NCBI RefSeq assembly: GCF_035581345.1
Contig: NZ_CP141608.1
Coordinates: 5,300,501-5,364,500 of the forward strand
Reading direction: 5' to 3'
DNA from: Pseudomonas sp. JQ170C
GTDB taxonomy: Bacteria; Pseudomonadota; Gammaproteobacteria; Pseudomonadales; Pseudomonadaceae
Length of the DNA: 64,000 nt
The notes under the pieces were generated by a model, which did no database searches, was not told the DNA's origin, and saw only the letters and a program-made list of their open reading frames with translations. The position numbers and the translations under genes were made by a program. This document shows, piece by piece, positions 48,791 through 58,885 of this stretch. Numbering within the stretch: the stretch's first letter is position 1; each line of letters begins with the position of its first letter.

Positions 48791-49114
48791 GTCATACCCC
48801 TGAGCGCGCCGCCAGGACGGGCTCGTGAACTCGGTTGAACGGATTGCGTTGCAAAAAATTTACAGTACAACAGTCTGCGTCTAAGGTGTATTCAGAGGTC
48901 CGAATCGCGGCCGGCATGATGCCAGCCGGTACATGCTGAGTAGGTGCCTTCCGGCATCTGGATTTGCCTCTTTTCGAGGGCGGCAAGACGACTCCATGGG
49001 GCGCCGCAAGCCAACCCGGAGTCGTCCCCGCCTCTCCTTTTCCCCTGTCGATTTGCTCCCCCCGCCCTGCTCTGCTAGTGTCGCGCCGTTTATACCGCCA
49101 CCGAGACAGCCGCC
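48791..49114. other. Gene-free stretch between rtcB and xseB
   Basis: Holds the two divergent promoter regions. I see ACAGT-ACA-ACAGT direct repeats (48862-48874), a long-loop dyad GACGACTCC/GGAGTCGTC (48987-49026), and a likely xseB promoter (49053-49081). No convincing reading frame is present. Confidence 0.6.
49053..49081 (+). promoter_or_regulatory. Likely promoter of xseB-ispA
   Basis: TTGCTC and TAGTGT are spaced by 17 bases, 34 bases before the xseB ATG. Confidence 0.4.
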
Positions 49115-49357
49115 ATGGCCCGAAAAAAAGCCGCTATTGATTTCGAGCAATCCCTCGCCGATCTGCAAACCCTGGTCGAGCGCCTGGAGAACGGTGAGCT
49201 GTCGCTGGAAGATTCGCTGGCCGCGTTCGAGCAAGGCATCAGCCTGACCCGCGATTGCCAGAGCGCACTGGCCCAAGCCGAACAGAAGGTCCAGGTGCTG
49301 CTGGAGCGTGATGGCGAACTGGCCGCAGAACCTTTCGATGCGGACCAGGCAGAATGA
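49115..49357 (+). CDS. xseB: Exodeoxyribonuclease VII small subunit
   Basis: The protein has 80 residues. [20 protein letters not shown] and [14 protein letters not shown] are the two helices of the family. XseB pairs with XseA (not in the window) to degrade single-stranded DNA. Its stop overlaps the ispA start by 4 bases, a conserved Pseudomonas arrangement. Confidence 0.96.
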   Translation: MARKKAAIDFEQSLADLQTLVERLENGELSLEDSLAAFEQGISLTRDCQSALAQAEQKVQVLLERDGELAAEPFDADQAE

Positions 49358-50241
49358 TTGTTCACTACCAGGTCAGCAGCCAGGCCCGCGTTGACGCGGC
49401 ACTCGAACAGCTCTTCATCGCACCTTCGCCCGAGCTCGATCGTCTGTACGCAGCCATGCGCTACAGCGTCATGAACGGCGGCAAGCGAGTGCGTCCGCTG
49501 CTGGCCTATGCCGCCTGCGAAGCCCTTGGCGTAGCACCTGAGCATGCCAACGGCGCCGCCTGCGCAGTGGAGCTGATTCACGCTTACTCGCTGGTGCATG
49601 ACGACTTGCCGGCGATGGACGATGACGACCTGCGCCGCGGCCAGCCGACCACCCACAAGGCCTTTGACGAAGCCTGCGCGATCCTGGCCGGTGACGGCCT
49701 GCAAAGCCTGGCCTTCAATGCCCTGCTCGACCCGCAACTGAGCCCGCAAACCGACGCGATCCGCCTGGCCATGGTCCAGACCCTGGCCCTGGCCGCAGGC
49801 CCGGCCGGCATGGTCGGTGGCCAGGCCATCGACCTCGGTTCGGTGGGGCTCAAGCTCGATCAGACCGCCCTTGAGTTCATGCACCGGCACAAGACCGGTG
49901 CCCTGATCGAGGCCAGCGTCCGCCTCGGCGCCCTGGCCAGTGCCCGCGCCGACCAGCTCCAGCTGCAAGCCCTGCAAACGTACGCCCGGGCCATTGGCCT
50001 GGCCTTCCAGGTGCAGGACGATATTCTCGATGTCGAAAGCGATACCGAAACCCTGGGCAAACGCCAGGGCGCCGATATCGCCCGGGACAAACCGACCTAC
50101 CCCGCGTTGCTCGGGCTGGACGCTGCCAAGGCCTACGCCCTGGAACTGCGCGACCAGGCCCTGCATGCCCTGCGGCCATTTGACGCGGCGGCTGAACCGC
50201 TGCGCGCGTTGGCGCGGTATATCGTCGAGCGCCGTAATTAA
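49354..50241 (+). CDS. ispA: (2E,6E)-farnesyl diphosphate synthase
   Basis: The protein has 295 residues. Trans-prenyltransferase motifs are the first Asp-rich motif in [15 protein letters not shown] and the second in [12 protein letters not shown]. It makes farnesyl diphosphate from IPP and DMAPP, which feeds undecaprenyl phosphate and ubiquinone. It lies between xseB and dxs, the enzyme that starts the same MEP pathway. Confidence 0.96.
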   Translation: MIVHYQVSSQARVDAALEQLFIAPSPELDRLYAAMRYSVMNGGKRVRPLLAYAACEALGVAPEHANGAACAVELIHAYSLVHDDLPAMDDDDLRRGQPTTHKAFDEACAILAGDGLQSLAFNALLDPQLSPQTDAIRLAMVQTLALAAGPAGMVGGQAIDLGSVGLKLDQTALEFMHRHKTGALIEASVRLGALASARADQLQLQALQTYARAIGLAFQVQDDILDVESDTETLGKRQGADIARDKPTYPALLGLDAAKAYALELRDQALHALRPFDAAAEPLRALARYIVERRN

Positions 50242-50246
50242 GTGCT

Positions 50247-50278
50247 TTCGCGGGGCACGCCCGCTCCTACCCCGCGAA
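50247..50278. repeat. Degenerate REP element
   Basis: TTCGCGGGG/CCCCGCGAA arms flank a REP-like core with one substitution (GGCACGCCC). It lies in the ispA-dxs gap and could block readthrough. Confidence 0.65.
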
Positions 50279-50349
50279 GCGCTCAAATGGGCAGCCATTA
50301 CCGCAATAAGGTAAACTGCCGCCTCTTCACACCTATAACGATTCGCCTG

Positions 50350-52248
50350 ATGCCCACGACGTTTCAAGAGATCCCCCGCGAACGCCCGGTCACGCCGCTG
50401 CTTGACCGTGCCGAAACGCCCGCCGGCCTGCGCCGTCTGGCCGAAGCCGATCTGGAGAGCCTGGCCGACGAACTGCGCCAGGAGCTGCTCTATACCGTTG
50501 GCCAGACCGGCGGGCATTTCGGTGCCGGCCTGGGCGTCATCGAGCTGACGATTGCCCTGCACTACGTCTTCGACACCCCGGACGACCGTCTGGTGTGGGA
50601 CGTCGGCCATCAGGCATACCCGCACAAGATCCTCACCGGTCGCCGCCAGCGCATGAACACCCTGCGCCAGAAGGACGGCCTGGCCGCCTTCCCGCGCCGC
50701 GCCGAAAGCGAGTACGACACCTTTGGCGTCGGTCACTCCAGCACCTCGATCAGTGCAGCACTGGGCATGGCCATTGCCGCCCGCCTGCAGAACGATCCGC
50801 GCAAGTCCATCGCCGTGATCGGTGACGGTGCGTTGACCGCAGGCATGGCGTTCGAGGCGTTGAACCACGCCCAGGAAGTCGACGCCGACATGCTGGTGAT
50901 CCTCAACGACAACGACATGTCGATCTCGCGCAATGTCGGTGGCCTCTCCAACTACCTGGCCAAGATCCTGTCCAGCCGTACCTATTCGAGCATGCGCGAA
51001 GGCAGCAAGAAGGTGCTTTCGCGCCTGCCCGGCGCCTGGGAAATTGCCCGCCGCACCGAAGAGTACGCCAAGGGCATGCTGGTCCCCGGCACCCTGTTCG
51101 AGGAGCTGGGCTGGAACTATATCGGCCCGATTGACGGCCACGATCTGCCGACCCTGATCACCACCTTGCGCAACATGCGCGACCTCAAGGGGCCGCAGTT
51201 CCTCCACGTGGTGACCAAGAAGGGCAAGGGCTTCGCCCCGGCCGAAGTCGATCCGATCGGCTACCACGCCATCACCAAGCTCGAGCCTGTCGACGCACCG
51301 GCCGCCGCACCGAAAAAGGCCGGAGGCCCGAAGTATTCGGCGGTGTTCGGTCAGTGGCTGTGCGACATGGCGGCAGCGGACGAGCGACTGGTCGGCATCA
51401 CCCCGGCCATGAAGGAAGGCTCCGACCTGGTGGCCTTCAGCGAACGCTACCCGGAGCGCTACTTCGACGTCGCGATTGCCGAGCAGCACGCCGTGACGCT
51501 GGCAGCCGGCATGGCTTGCGAAGGCGCCAAGCCGGTGGTGGCGATCTATTCGACCTTCCTGCAACGCGCCTACGATCAATTGATCCATGACGTTGCCGTG
51601 CAAAACCTTGATGTGCTGTTTGCCATCGACCGCGCCGGCCTGGTCGGCGAAGACGGCCCGACCCACGCGGGCAGCTTCGATCTGTCGTTCCTGCGCTGCA
51701 TCCCCGGCATGCTGGTGATGACCCCGAGCGACGAGAACGAACTGCGCAAGATGCTCAGCACCGGTCACCTGTACAACGGTCCTGCGGCCGTGCGCTACCC
51801 GCGCGGCACTGGCCCGAACGCCACCATCGAGAGCAACCTCGAGCCGCTGGAAATCGGCAAGGGCGTGGTGCGCCGCCAGGGCAGCAAGGTCGCCTTGCTG
51901 GTCTTCGGTGTGCAGCTGGCAGAGGCACTGAAAGTGGCCGAAGGCCTGGACGCCACCGTGGTCGACATGCGCTTCGTCAAACCACTCGATGAAGCCCTGG
52001 TACGGGAAATCGCCGCCAGCCATGAGCTGCTGGTGACGATCGAAGAGAACGCCATCATGGGCGGCGCTGGCGCTGCGGTCAGCGAGTTCCTCGCCCGCGA
52101 AGCCGTGCTCAAGCCGGTGCTGCACCTGGGCCTGCCGGACGTCTATGTCGAGCATGCAAAGCCTGCGCAAATGCTGGCCGAATGCGGGCTGGACGTTGCC
52201 GGCATCGACGCTTCAGTGCGCGAGCGTATGCAACTGCTGGGTCTTTGA
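50350..52248 (+). CDS. dxs: 1-deoxy-D-xylulose-5-phosphate synthase
   Basis: The protein has 632 residues from ATG 50350 ([20 protein letters not shown]). It is a TPP enzyme that joins pyruvate and glyceraldehyde-3-phosphate, the first step of the MEP isoprenoid pathway. The TPP-binding motif [14 protein letters not shown]...NDND and the transketolase motif [15 protein letters not shown] are intact. An earlier in-frame start at 50242 runs across the REP and is rejected. A REP pair follows. Confidence 0.96.
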   Translation: MPTTFQEIPRERPVTPLLDRAETPAGLRRLAEADLESLADELRQELLYTVGQTGGHFGAGLGVIELTIALHYVFDTPDDRLVWDVGHQAYPHKILTGRRQRMNTLRQKDGLAAFPRRAESEYDTFGVGHSSTSISAALGMAIAARLQNDPRKSIAVIGDGALTAGMAFEALNHAQEVDADMLVILNDNDMSISRNVGGLSNYLAKILSSRTYSSMREGSKKVLSRLPGAWEIARRTEEYAKGMLVPGTLFEELGWNYIGPIDGHDLPTLITTLRNMRDLKGPQFLHVVTKKGKGFAPAEVDPIGYHAITKLEPVDAPAAAPKKAGGPKYSAVFGQWLCDMAAADERLVGITPAMKEGSDLVAFSERYPERYFDVAIAEQHAVTLAAGMACEGAKPVVAIYSTFLQRAYDQLIHDVAVQNLDVLFAIDRAGLVGEDGPTHAGSFDLSFLRCIPGMLVMTPSDENELRKMLSTGHLYNGPAAVRYPRGTGPNATIESNLEPLEIGKGVVRRQGSKVALLVFGVQLAEALKVAEGLDATVVDMRFVKPLDEALVREIAASHELLVTIEENAIMGGAGAAVSEFLAREAVLKPVLHLGLPDVYVEHAKPAQMLAECGLDVAGIDASVRERMQLLGL

Positions 52249-52254
52249 GACCTG

Positions 52255-52310
52255 ATCGCGGGGCAAGCCCGCTCCTACAGAAACCTGTAGGAGCGGGCTT
52301 GCCCCGCGAT
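52255..52310. repeat. REP palindrome pair
   Basis: Two perfect inverted REP cores lie between dxs and the btuB-like gene, ending 15 bases before its ATG. The second arm is followed by TTGTTTTGG. Confidence 0.92.
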
Positions 52311-52325
52311 TGTTTTGGAACTGCC

Positions 52326-54203
52326 ATGAAGCTCCTTCGCCTCACCCTTCTGCTGTGCCTGCCCACGCCCCTTTTGGCCGAGCCTGTCGACCGCGACAGC
52401 GCCCTGAAGCTGCCCAACACCCTGATCAGCGCCAACCGCCAGGTAGAAGATCGCACGCAAACCAGTGCCGCCAACACCGTATTCACCCGTGACGACATCG
52501 ACCGCCTGCAGCCCACCAGCGTCAACGATCTGCTGACACGGGTACCCGGCGTCCAGGTTGCGCCAACGGGCGGTCGCGGCAGCGTGCCGGGTATCTACAT
52601 TCGAGGCAGCAAGACCGCGCAAAGCCTGGTGCTAGTGGACGGCGTACGCATCGCCAACGCCACTTCCGGTGACAGCGGCCTGCAGTTTCTCAACGTCGAC
52701 CAGATCGAGCGGGTCGAGGTGCTGCGTGGCTCTCGCTCGGCGGTCTATGGCAGCGATGCGATTGGCGGCGTCATCCAGATCTTCACCCGTCGCAGCGCCC
52801 AGCAAGGGCTGCAACCGCGCCTGCGCCTGGCCGCCGGCAGCAACCAGAGCTGGGAGCGCAGCCTGGGGCTTTCCGGTGGCGACCAGAGCACCCGCTTCAA
52901 CCTCGGCGCCAGCCTCGATGAAAGCGCCGGGATCGACTGGAGCCACACCTCCTACCCCAGCGATAGCGACCATGACGCCTACCGCAACAAGTCGTTCAAC
53001 CTGAGCCTGAGTCACAGCTTCAACGACAACGTCGAGGCTGGCCTGAACCTGCTCGACAGCCGTGGCCGCAGCGAATACGACAACCCGTATGGCCGCTTCG
53101 ACATGGACACTTTCCAGAGCTTCGCCCAGGCCCCCTATACCGATTACACCGTCAGCAGCCTGGGCACCTACCTCGGTGCACAGCTCAACGAGCACTGGTA
53201 CTCACGCCTGGAACTGAGCCACAGCGAGAACCGCGATCAGAAGCGCGACAAGCTCAGCAGCGACGCCAGCGAGTTCAACACCTACCGCGACGCCGCCAGT
53301 TGGCAGAACGACCTGACGCTCGATGAGCAAAATAGCCTGATGATCGGTACCGACTGGTACCAGGACCGTGTACACGGCAGCACCGATTTTGACGAAGACA
53401 GCCGCTGGAACCGGGCTGCCTTTGTCCAGCATCGTTTCAAGGGCGAGTGGTTTTCCACCGAACTGGGTTTGCGCCGCGATCAGAACCAGCAGTTCGGCGG
53501 GCAAAACACCTGGAGCGGCAGCCTGACCCTGCCGCTCAACCCCGACAACGATCTGCTGGTTTCGTACAGCGAAGGTTTCCGCGCCCCCACGTTCAACGAT
53601 CTGTACTACCCCCAGTACAGCAACCCGAACCTCAAGCCCGAACGATCGAAAAGCTACGAATTGCAGTGGCGCAGCCAGCTGACTGAAGAAAGCCGCCTGG
53701 AGACGTCGCTCTACCGCACCGACCTGCGCGACGCCATTATCTTCGGTGCCGACTCGATCCCCCGCAACGTGGCCTCGGCCCGGGTCAATGGTTTCGAAGC
53801 GGCGCTGCATCAAACCTGGTTTGGCTGGCAGAGCAACCTGGGCCTCGCGTTGATCGACCCTCGCGACCGCGACAGCGGCCACACCCTGGCCCGCCGCGCC
53901 CGCCGCACCTTGAGCCTCGATCTGGACCGCCAGTTTGACCAGCTCGGCCTGGGCGCCAGTTGGCAAGCGGTGAGCAGCAGCTTTGACGACGAAGCCAACC
54001 GCAACAAAATCGGCGGCTATGGCCTGCTCGGCCTGCGCAGCAGTTGGGCGCTCAACCCTGAGGTCAAGCTGGAGCTCAAGGTCGACAACTTGATGGACAA
54101 AGCGTACTCGCGAGCCCTGTATACCTATGAGGGCACGCAGTATGGCTACCGCGAAGAGGGTCGTACCTGGATGGTTGGCGTTACCTGGACACCGGCGCTT
54201 TAG
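52326..54203 (+). CDS. btuB: TonB-dependent receptor, BtuB-like
   Basis: The protein has 625 residues with a signal peptide (cleavage after LLA near residue 18-20). The plug domain has ANTVFTRDDIDRL, GIYIRGSKTAQSLVLVDGVR and VEVLRGSRSAVYGSDAIGG, and a 22-stranded barrel follows, ending in the aromatic-terminal motif VGVTWTPAL. It is about the size of BtuB, the vitamin B12 receptor; other TonB receptors cannot be excluded. The facing btuF supports B12. A possible TonB box lies near residue 30 (PNTLISANR). Confidence 0.88.
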   Translation: MKLLRLTLLLCLPTPLLAEPVDRDSALKLPNTLISANRQVEDRTQTSAANTVFTRDDIDRLQPTSVNDLLTRVPGVQVAPTGGRGSVPGIYIRGSKTAQSLVLVDGVRIANATSGDSGLQFLNVDQIERVEVLRGSRSAVYGSDAIGGVIQIFTRRSAQQGLQPRLRLAAGSNQSWERSLGLSGGDQSTRFNLGASLDESAGIDWSHTSYPSDSDHDAYRNKSFNLSLSHSFNDNVEAGLNLLDSRGRSEYDNPYGRFDMDTFQSFAQAPYTDYTVSSLGTYLGAQLNEHWYSRLELSHSENRDQKRDKLSSDASEFNTYRDAASWQNDLTLDEQNSLMIGTDWYQDRVHGSTDFDEDSRWNRAAFVQHRFKGEWFSTELGLRRDQNQQFGGQNTWSGSLTLPLNPDNDLLVSYSEGFRAPTFNDLYYPQYSNPNLKPERSKSYELQWRSQLTEESRLETSLYRTDLRDAIIFGADSIPRNVASARVNGFEAALHQTWFGWQSNLGLALIDPRDRDSGHTLARRARRTLSLDLDRQFDQLGLGASWQAVSSSFDDEANRNKIGGYGLLGLRSSWALNPEVKLELKVDNLMDKAYSRALYTYEGTQYGYREEGRTWMVGVTWTPAL

Positions 54204-54990
54204 TCTCAATCAACTGACACAACCGCGCCGTTGCCTCGATCATTTGCCCGCTGGGGCGCTCCAGGCCCTTGTCGGGCACTTGCAGCAAGCGCCCGTTGCG
54301 CACGGCATCGACCTGGGGCCAGGCCTTCCAGGCGTCGAGCTGGGGCTGATCCGGCGCCAGGATCACCTCGGGGTCTTGCAGCAACACTGACTCCAGGCTG
54401 ACCTGTGGCGCTGGCAGCTTGAGCCCGGCGAACACATTGCGCGCGCCGCACACGCCGAGGGCGGCGCTGACGATCTGCCCCCCTCCGACGGTGTACAACG
54501 GCTTGTCCCACACCTGATAGAACACCCGTAGTGGCTGCTCGCGGTGATAGCGCTCGCGCAGTGCCTGCAATTGCTGACGCAGTTGCTGCGCACGCAGCCG
54601 GCCCTGCTCCGCCCGCCCCAGTTGCACGCCGATCTGCTCGATCTGCTCGATCAGTTCATCGATGTCATGAGGTTCGGCGCTGTAAGTGGCAATGCCCAGA
54701 CGCTTGAGTTGATCGCGTTGAGCCGCCGGCACGCTGTCTGGCCACAGCAGCAACAAATCGGGCTTGAGGCTGAGCAGGCGCTCCATGTCGATCTGGCCAT
54801 AGCGCCCCACCGACGGAACCGCCGCCAGAGCAGGAGGGCGATCGCCGCCGTCGAGCATGCCCACCAGCAGGTCCGTGGCCTGCAGCTCGACAATGATTTC
54901 TGAAAGAGAGGGCGCCAGGCTGACCACCCGCGAAGCCGCAGCCAGCGGCGCGGCCAGCACCAACAACGCCAGCAGCAGGATGCCGCGCAT
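54181..54990 (-). CDS. btuF: Cobalamin-binding periplasmic protein (BtuF-like)
   Basis: The protein has 269 residues with a signal peptide ([19 protein letters not shown]). It belongs to the helical-backbone class III binding proteins (PF01497), with RVVSLAPSLSEIIVEL, VPSVGRYGQIDMERLLSLKPDLLLLW and FYQVWDKPLYTVGGGQIV. It probably captures cobalamin or corrinoid delivered by the adjacent BtuB. Its 3' end overlaps btuB by 23 bases on the opposite strand. The BtuCD permease genes are not in the window. Confidence 0.88.
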   Translation of the reverse strand: MRGILLLALLVLAAPLAAASRVVSLAPSLSEIIVELQATDLLVGMLDGGDRPPALAAVPSVGRYGQIDMERLLSLKPDLLLLWPDSVPAAQRDQLKRLGIATYSAEPHDIDELIEQIEQIGVQLGRAEQGRLRAQQLRQQLQALRERYHREQPLRVFYQVWDKPLYTVGGGQIVSAALGVCGARNVFAGLKLPAPQVSLESVLLQDPEVILAPDQPQLDAWKAWPQVDAVRNGRLLQVPDKGLERPSGQMIEATARLCQLIETKAPVSR

Positions 54991-55409
54991 CAGCCGAGCT
55001 GACGCGGGATACGATAGAGGTACAGCAGCACCGCGCTGGAAATGGCCAGGAGAACCTGCGGCACAGCTTCCAGGCCGACGAACACCGACAGGGCCGAAAC
55101 CCAGGCCGGCAGACAGGCGAACAGCATGCCCAGGCGTCGGACACGGGCCAGCTCGATCCAGGCCGCAGGTTCTTCAGCGCTGTCGAGGGCTTTTTGCGTA
55201 GCAATCAGTGCCCGCTTGTAGGCACCGAACCGCGGCAGGCTCAGGAACATCGAAGCCACGCCGGCGATGAACACCGGCATGGCCAGGACAGGGATCAATG
55301 CCTGGATGCCACCGAAGGCCCAGGCAAATACCAGCAAGGGCGCCAGCGCCACCACCAGGTACTGCCACCAGGCCAGTGCCAGTCGGCGTTTAACCTGCGC
55401 CCGGGTCAC
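54990..55409 (-). CDS. Membrane protein of unknown function
   Basis: The protein has 139 residues with four predicted membrane helices ([61 protein letters not shown] and [17 protein letters not shown]) and a cytoplasmic loop. I do not recognise a named family. It is coupled to btuF by an ATGA overlap and follows ribA by a 4-base overlap, so it is in the ribA-btuF transcript. Confidence 0.8.
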   Translation of the reverse strand: MTRAQVKRRLALAWWQYLVVALAPLLVFAWAFGGIQALIPVLAMPVFIAGVASMFLSLPRFGAYKRALIATQKALDSAEEPAAWIELARVRRLGMLFACLPAWVSALSVFVGLEAVPQVLLAISSAVLLYLYRIPRQLG

Positions 55410-56023
55410 GCCCGACCGGCCTCACCCTGGTGCTCGTTGCCCATCATGTGGCCGAGCTTGCCGGCCTTGGTGGCCAGGTAGTGCTTGTTGTGCGGGTTGT
55501 GGCCGGTGTGCAGGGGTACACGCTCGGCCACCGGGATACCCATGCCGGTCAGTGCCTTGACCTTGCGCGGGTTGTTGGTCATCAGCCGCAGCGACTTGAC
55601 CCCCAGGTGTTCGAGCATCGGCTGGCACATGCCGTAGTCACGCTGGTCGGCGGCAAAGCCCAGGCGCTCGTTGGCCTCGACGGTGTCGGCGCCGCCATCT
55701 TGCAGCTCATAGGCACGGATCTTGTTCAACAGGCCGATGCCACGGCCTTCCTGGCGCAAGTACAGCAGCACGCCACGGCCTTCGCGGGCGATGGCCTGCA
55801 GGGCGGCTTCAAGCTGGGAGCCGCAGTCGCAACGCTGGCTGAACAAGGCATCGCCGGTCAGGCATTCGGAATGCAGGCGCCCCAGTACCGGTTGCCCGTC
55901 GGCCACATCACCCAGGCTGAGCACAACGTGCTCACGGCCGGTGGCTTCATCGAGAAAACCGTGCATGGTGAAGGTCGCAAATGGAGTAGGCAGCTTGGAA
56001 GCGGCAACAAAGACGACGGGCAC
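55406..56023 (-). CDS. ribA: GTP cyclohydrolase II
   Basis: The protein has 205 residues from GTG 56023, which follows AGGAG by 6 bases. RibA opens the GTP imidazole ring, the first step of riboflavin synthesis. The zinc site Cys54, Cys65 and Cys67 ([16 protein letters not shown]) and the [10 protein letters not shown] motif are intact. It is the only complete GTP cyclohydrolase II here, since the fused domain of RibBA (60 kb) lacks the cysteines. Confidence 0.95.
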   Translation of the reverse strand: MPVVFVAASKLPTPFATFTMHGFLDEATGREHVVLSLGDVADGQPVLGRLHSECLTGDALFSQRCDCGSQLEAALQAIAREGRGVLLYLRQEGRGIGLLNKIRAYELQDGGADTVEANERLGFAADQRDYGMCQPMLEHLGVKSLRLMTNNPRKVKALTGMGIPVAERVPLHTGHNPHNKHYLATKAGKLGHMMGNEHQGEAGRA

Positions 56024-56063
56024 GTTGTGCTCCTGATCAGTAACTTGAAAATTGATGTGCGCG

Positions 56064-56069
56064 ATTGTA
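56064..56069 (-). promoter_or_regulatory. -10 box of ribA
   Basis: TACAAT lies on the minus strand about 40 bases before the GTG start. The -35 region is weak. Confidence 0.35.
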
Positions 56070-56135
56070 TCAGCAGCGCCGCCGTGCTGCTTAGGCTGAA
56101 TTATTGGCCATACCGATTCAGAAGTTTGATAACAC

Positions 56136-56888
56136 CTAGCGCGAGGTGCTGGCTTCATCGAACGGATAGGGTTGCTGCCAGTGCTTGAAGATGGCCCGCA
56201 ACTCGCCACTGGCCACCAACTTGTCCATGCGCTGGTCGAACAAGGCCCGCAGCGCCTCGCCTTTGCCGGTGTGGGAAAAAGCCAGGAACAGCGGCAGCTC
56301 AGCCAGGTGCGTACGGCGGAACGCCTCGGGCTTGTCTGCCTGGTTGAGCACATAGTCGACTTCGGTCAGGGCGTCGATGTAGAAGTCCACACGGTCATGT
56401 TCAAGCATCGGCAGGATGCCTTCGCGGCGCTGGATTTCACGGAAGTGGTCGATGTTGGGCAAGTAGTTCTGGTAGTCATAGCCACGCACCCAGGCCAGGC
56501 GGTACTGCCCGAGGTTGCTCAAGGTGGGTAGCGGCTTACTGGCCAGCCCCAGGGCATAGATGTGATCGAGGTCGAAGTGCCAGCGCGGGTAGAGGTTGTC
56601 CGGCTCTTCCTTTTCATAGGAGCCGACCCAGGCATCGGCCTCGCCGCGCTTGACCAGGCCTACCGCACGGCTATAGGGAACGCTCTGGATCCGGACCTTG
56701 ACGCCGGCGGGCTCGAACACCTTGCGCAGGACGTCCCAGGCCAGGCCGGAACCATCGGCGTTGGTGTAGTCGAGCCACTCCTCGCTGGCCAGATGGATCT
56801 GCGCAGGCGTCGCAGGTAACGGCTCCGCCGCCCGCACCACGCCTGCCACCAGGACCAACAGCAACAGCCCCAATCGCCATCCAGTCAT
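56136..56888 (-). CDS. Periplasmic substrate-binding protein (SBP_bac_3 like)
   Basis: The protein has 250 residues with a signal peptide (cleavage after VRA, near residue 20). The fold of extracellular solute-binding family 3 is seen in [28 protein letters not shown] and [13 protein letters not shown]. No permease or ATPase lies beside it, and its ligand is unknown. Many such single proteins in Pseudomonas act as orphan sensors or partners of distant ABC systems. It lies between pgpA and ribA. Confidence 0.85.
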   Translation of the reverse strand: MTGWRLGLLLLVLVAGVVRAAEPLPATPAQIHLASEEWLDYTNADGSGLAWDVLRKVFEPAGVKVRIQSVPYSRAVGLVKRGEADAWVGSYEKEEPDNLYPRWHFDLDHIYALGLASKPLPTLSNLGQYRLAWVRGYDYQNYLPNIDHFREIQRREGILPMLEHDRVDFYIDALTEVDYVLNQADKPEAFRRTHLAELPLFLAFSHTGKGEALRALFDQRMDKLVASGELRAIFKHWQQPYPFDEASTSR

Positions 56889-56900
56889 CGCCTTACTCCC

Positions 56901-57404
56901 TTAAGTAAAACTCCATACCAGAACTTGCATGCCCAACCAGGCGAACACTCCCGCCAGCACGTCATCGAGCATGATACCGACGCCACCATGTACATGCCGG
57001 TCAACCCAGCGGATCGGCCAAGGCTTGAGGATGTCGAAGAAGCGGAACATCAGGAAGCCCGCCAACAACCACTGCCACCCTTCAGGCACCAGCCACAGGG
57101 TGATCCACATGCCGACCATCTCGTCCCAGACAATGCCTTCGTGGTCATGCACACGCAAGTCGTCTGCAACCTTGCCGCACAGCCAGAAGCCAAACAGCAT
57201 GGTCAGGCCGAGCATCAGCCAGTAGCCCCAGTCGGGCAACATCTGCCACAACGGGATAAAGGGTAGAGCGACCAGCGAGCCCCAGGTTCCCGGTGCCTTG
57301 GGCAGGGTCCCGGAGCCAAAGCCAAAGGCCAGAAAATGCCACGGATTACGCCAGACCGACGGCGGAACGTTCTCCGCAGGCACCTGATTGGGGTGATCGG
57401 TCAC
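56901..57404 (-). CDS. pgpA: Phosphatidylglycerophosphatase A
   Basis: The protein has 167 residues with about four membrane helices. GSGTLPKAPGTWGSLVALPF is the PgpA signature and HDHEGIVWDEMVGMWI holds the second acidic motif. It removes phosphate from PGP to give phosphatidylglycerol. Its start overlaps the stop of thiL by 4 bases, the usual thiL-pgpA arrangement. Confidence 0.94.
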   Translation of the reverse strand: MTDHPNQVPAENVPPSVWRNPWHFLAFGFGSGTLPKAPGTWGSLVALPFIPLWQMLPDWGYWLMLGLTMLFGFWLCGKVADDLRVHDHEGIVWDEMVGMWITLWLVPEGWQWLLAGFLMFRFFDILKPWPIRWVDRHVHGGVGIMLDDVLAGVFAWLGMQVLVWSFT

Positions 57405-58366
57405 AGTTGCTCCCTAAAATGTTGATAGCCCCGGGTTGCCGGGGTGATGTCTTGTCCTTGGCCATCCACCAGGCTGACACCAGAACCGATGCTTGCGCGA
57501 CCCACCACATGAATCGGCCAGCCGGCCGCCAGCAGCGGTGCAAGCTCGACCTCGGGCAGGGTGAAGGCCAATACATAATCGTCGCCTCCGGTCAGCGCGG
57601 CATGCTGCGCACCTTCGCGGCCGAACAGCGCCTGCAGTGCAGCAGACAAAGGTAGCCGATCCAGCTCGACCTGCAGGGCCAGTTGCGATGCCTTGGCGAT
57701 ATGCCCGCAGTCGGCCAGCAGGCCATCGGAGATATCCAGCGCCGCTGTCGCCTTGCCGCGCAGCGCCTGGCCCAGCGCAAACTGGGGCTGGGGCGACCAG
57801 TAATGGGCAAGCAGCGGATCGGCGATGGAGGCTTCAGCCTGACGCTCACCCAGCACCAGCGGCAAGGCCCCGGCGGCATTGCCCAGATCACCGCCGACAC
57901 ACAGCAAGTCACCGGCACGGGCAGCACTGCGGGTCAGGGCCTGGCCTGCCGGTACCCGACCGAACACGGTCATGGTCAGGCTCAGCGGCCCTCGGGTGGT
58001 GTCACCTCCGATCAGGCTTAGCTGACAGGCCTGGGCCATCTGGTTCAAACCCCGGGCATAGGCTTGCAGCCAGTCGGCGCGCACCTCGGGCAGGGTCAGG
58101 GCAAGGGTAAAGCCGATTGGGGTGGCCCCCATGGCTGCCAGGTCACTGGCGGCTACAGCCAGCGAACGCTGACCGAGCAGAAAAGGATCGCAGACAGCCG
58201 GGAAGTGAACCCCGGCCACCAGCGTGTCGGTGGAGATCGCCAACTGTTCGCCAGGCGACAGGCTGAGCAAGGCGCAATCGTCGCCAATGCCCAATGCGAC
58301 CGCTTCGCTGCCTTGCGCACAAGGCGCGGCAGCGAAGTAGTGGCGAATCAGCTCGAACTCACCCAT
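57401..58366 (-). CDS. thiL: Thiamine-monophosphate kinase
   Basis: The protein has 321 residues from ATG 58366 (MGEFELIRHYFA). ThiL phosphorylates thiamine phosphate to the coenzyme TPP, needed by Dxs encoded 6 kb away. GIGDDCALL is the N-terminal ATP/metal motif, with ALDISDGLLADCGHIAKAS and LTGGDDYVLAF conserved. It lies between nusB and pgpA as in most gamma-proteobacteria. Confidence 0.95.
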   Translation of the reverse strand: MGEFELIRHYFAAAPCAQGSEAVALGIGDDCALLSLSPGEQLAISTDTLVAGVHFPAVCDPFLLGQRSLAVAASDLAAMGATPIGFTLALTLPEVRADWLQAYARGLNQMAQACQLSLIGGDTTRGPLSLTMTVFGRVPAGQALTRSAARAGDLLCVGGDLGNAAGALPLVLGERQAEASIADPLLAHYWSPQPQFALGQALRGKATAALDISDGLLADCGHIAKASQLALQVELDRLPLSAALQALFGREGAQHAALTGGDDYVLAFTLPEVELAPLLAAGWPIHVVGRASIGSGVSLVDGQGQDITPATRGYQHFREQL

Positions 58367-58384
58367 CAGCAGCAAGCGCCAGGA

Positions 58385-58885
58385 TCAGCGCTTGAACGCC
58401 TTGACTTCGGCTTCACGAAGCCGTGGTGCGAGCTTGTCGAGCACACCGTTGACGAACTTGTGTCCGTCAGTGGCACCGAAAACCTTGGCCAGCTCGACGC
58501 CTTCGTTGATCACGACGCGGTACGGTACATCAGCACGCATCATGAACTCCCAGGTGGACAGGCGCAGAACCGCCAGTTCAACTGGGTCGAGCTCTTCCAG
58601 CGCCAGGTCCAGGCACGGCTTGAGCGCTTCGTCGATTTCAGCCTTTTTCACCGGAACCCCATGAAGGATTTCGCGGAAATAGGCACCGTCGACATCGGTG
58701 AAATCGTTATCGACCCGGAACTGCGCTTCGATCTCGTTCAGCGATTGCTTGGCCATGTGCCACTGGTACAGGGCCTGAGTCGCGAGCTGACGGGCTTCGC
58801 GACGCTTGGCGCTCTTCGATGGCTTGCCAGCATCCGCAGGTTTTGGATCGCGCGGGTTGAAACGATCGCTTTCGTCGCTAATCAC
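58385..58885 (-). CDS. nusB: Transcription antitermination factor NusB
   Basis: The protein has 166 residues. After a basic N-terminal tail of 25 residues the NusB fold starts at [18 protein letters not shown]. NusB with NusE binds boxA and prevents early termination in rRNA operons. The gene overlaps ribH by 4 bases, a conserved pairing. Confidence 0.95.
   Translation of the reverse strand: MISDESDRFNPRDPKPADAGKPSKSAKRREARQLATQALYQWHMAKQSLNEIEAQFRVDNDFTDVDGAYFREILHGVPVKKAEIDEALKPCLDLALEELDPVELAVLRLSTWEFMMRADVPYRVVINEGVELAKVFGATDGHKFVNGVLDKLAPRLREAEVKAFKR

Noticed and set aside
49090..52170. A very long open frame on the minus strand opposite ispA and dxs
   Set aside because: It is antisense to two well-recognised genes and lacks any family motif. 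In GC-rich DNA such frames arise from third-codon-position bias.
52249..52325. Cobalamin riboswitch before btuB
   Set aside because: The short gap is filled by a REP pair and shows no B12-box sequence.
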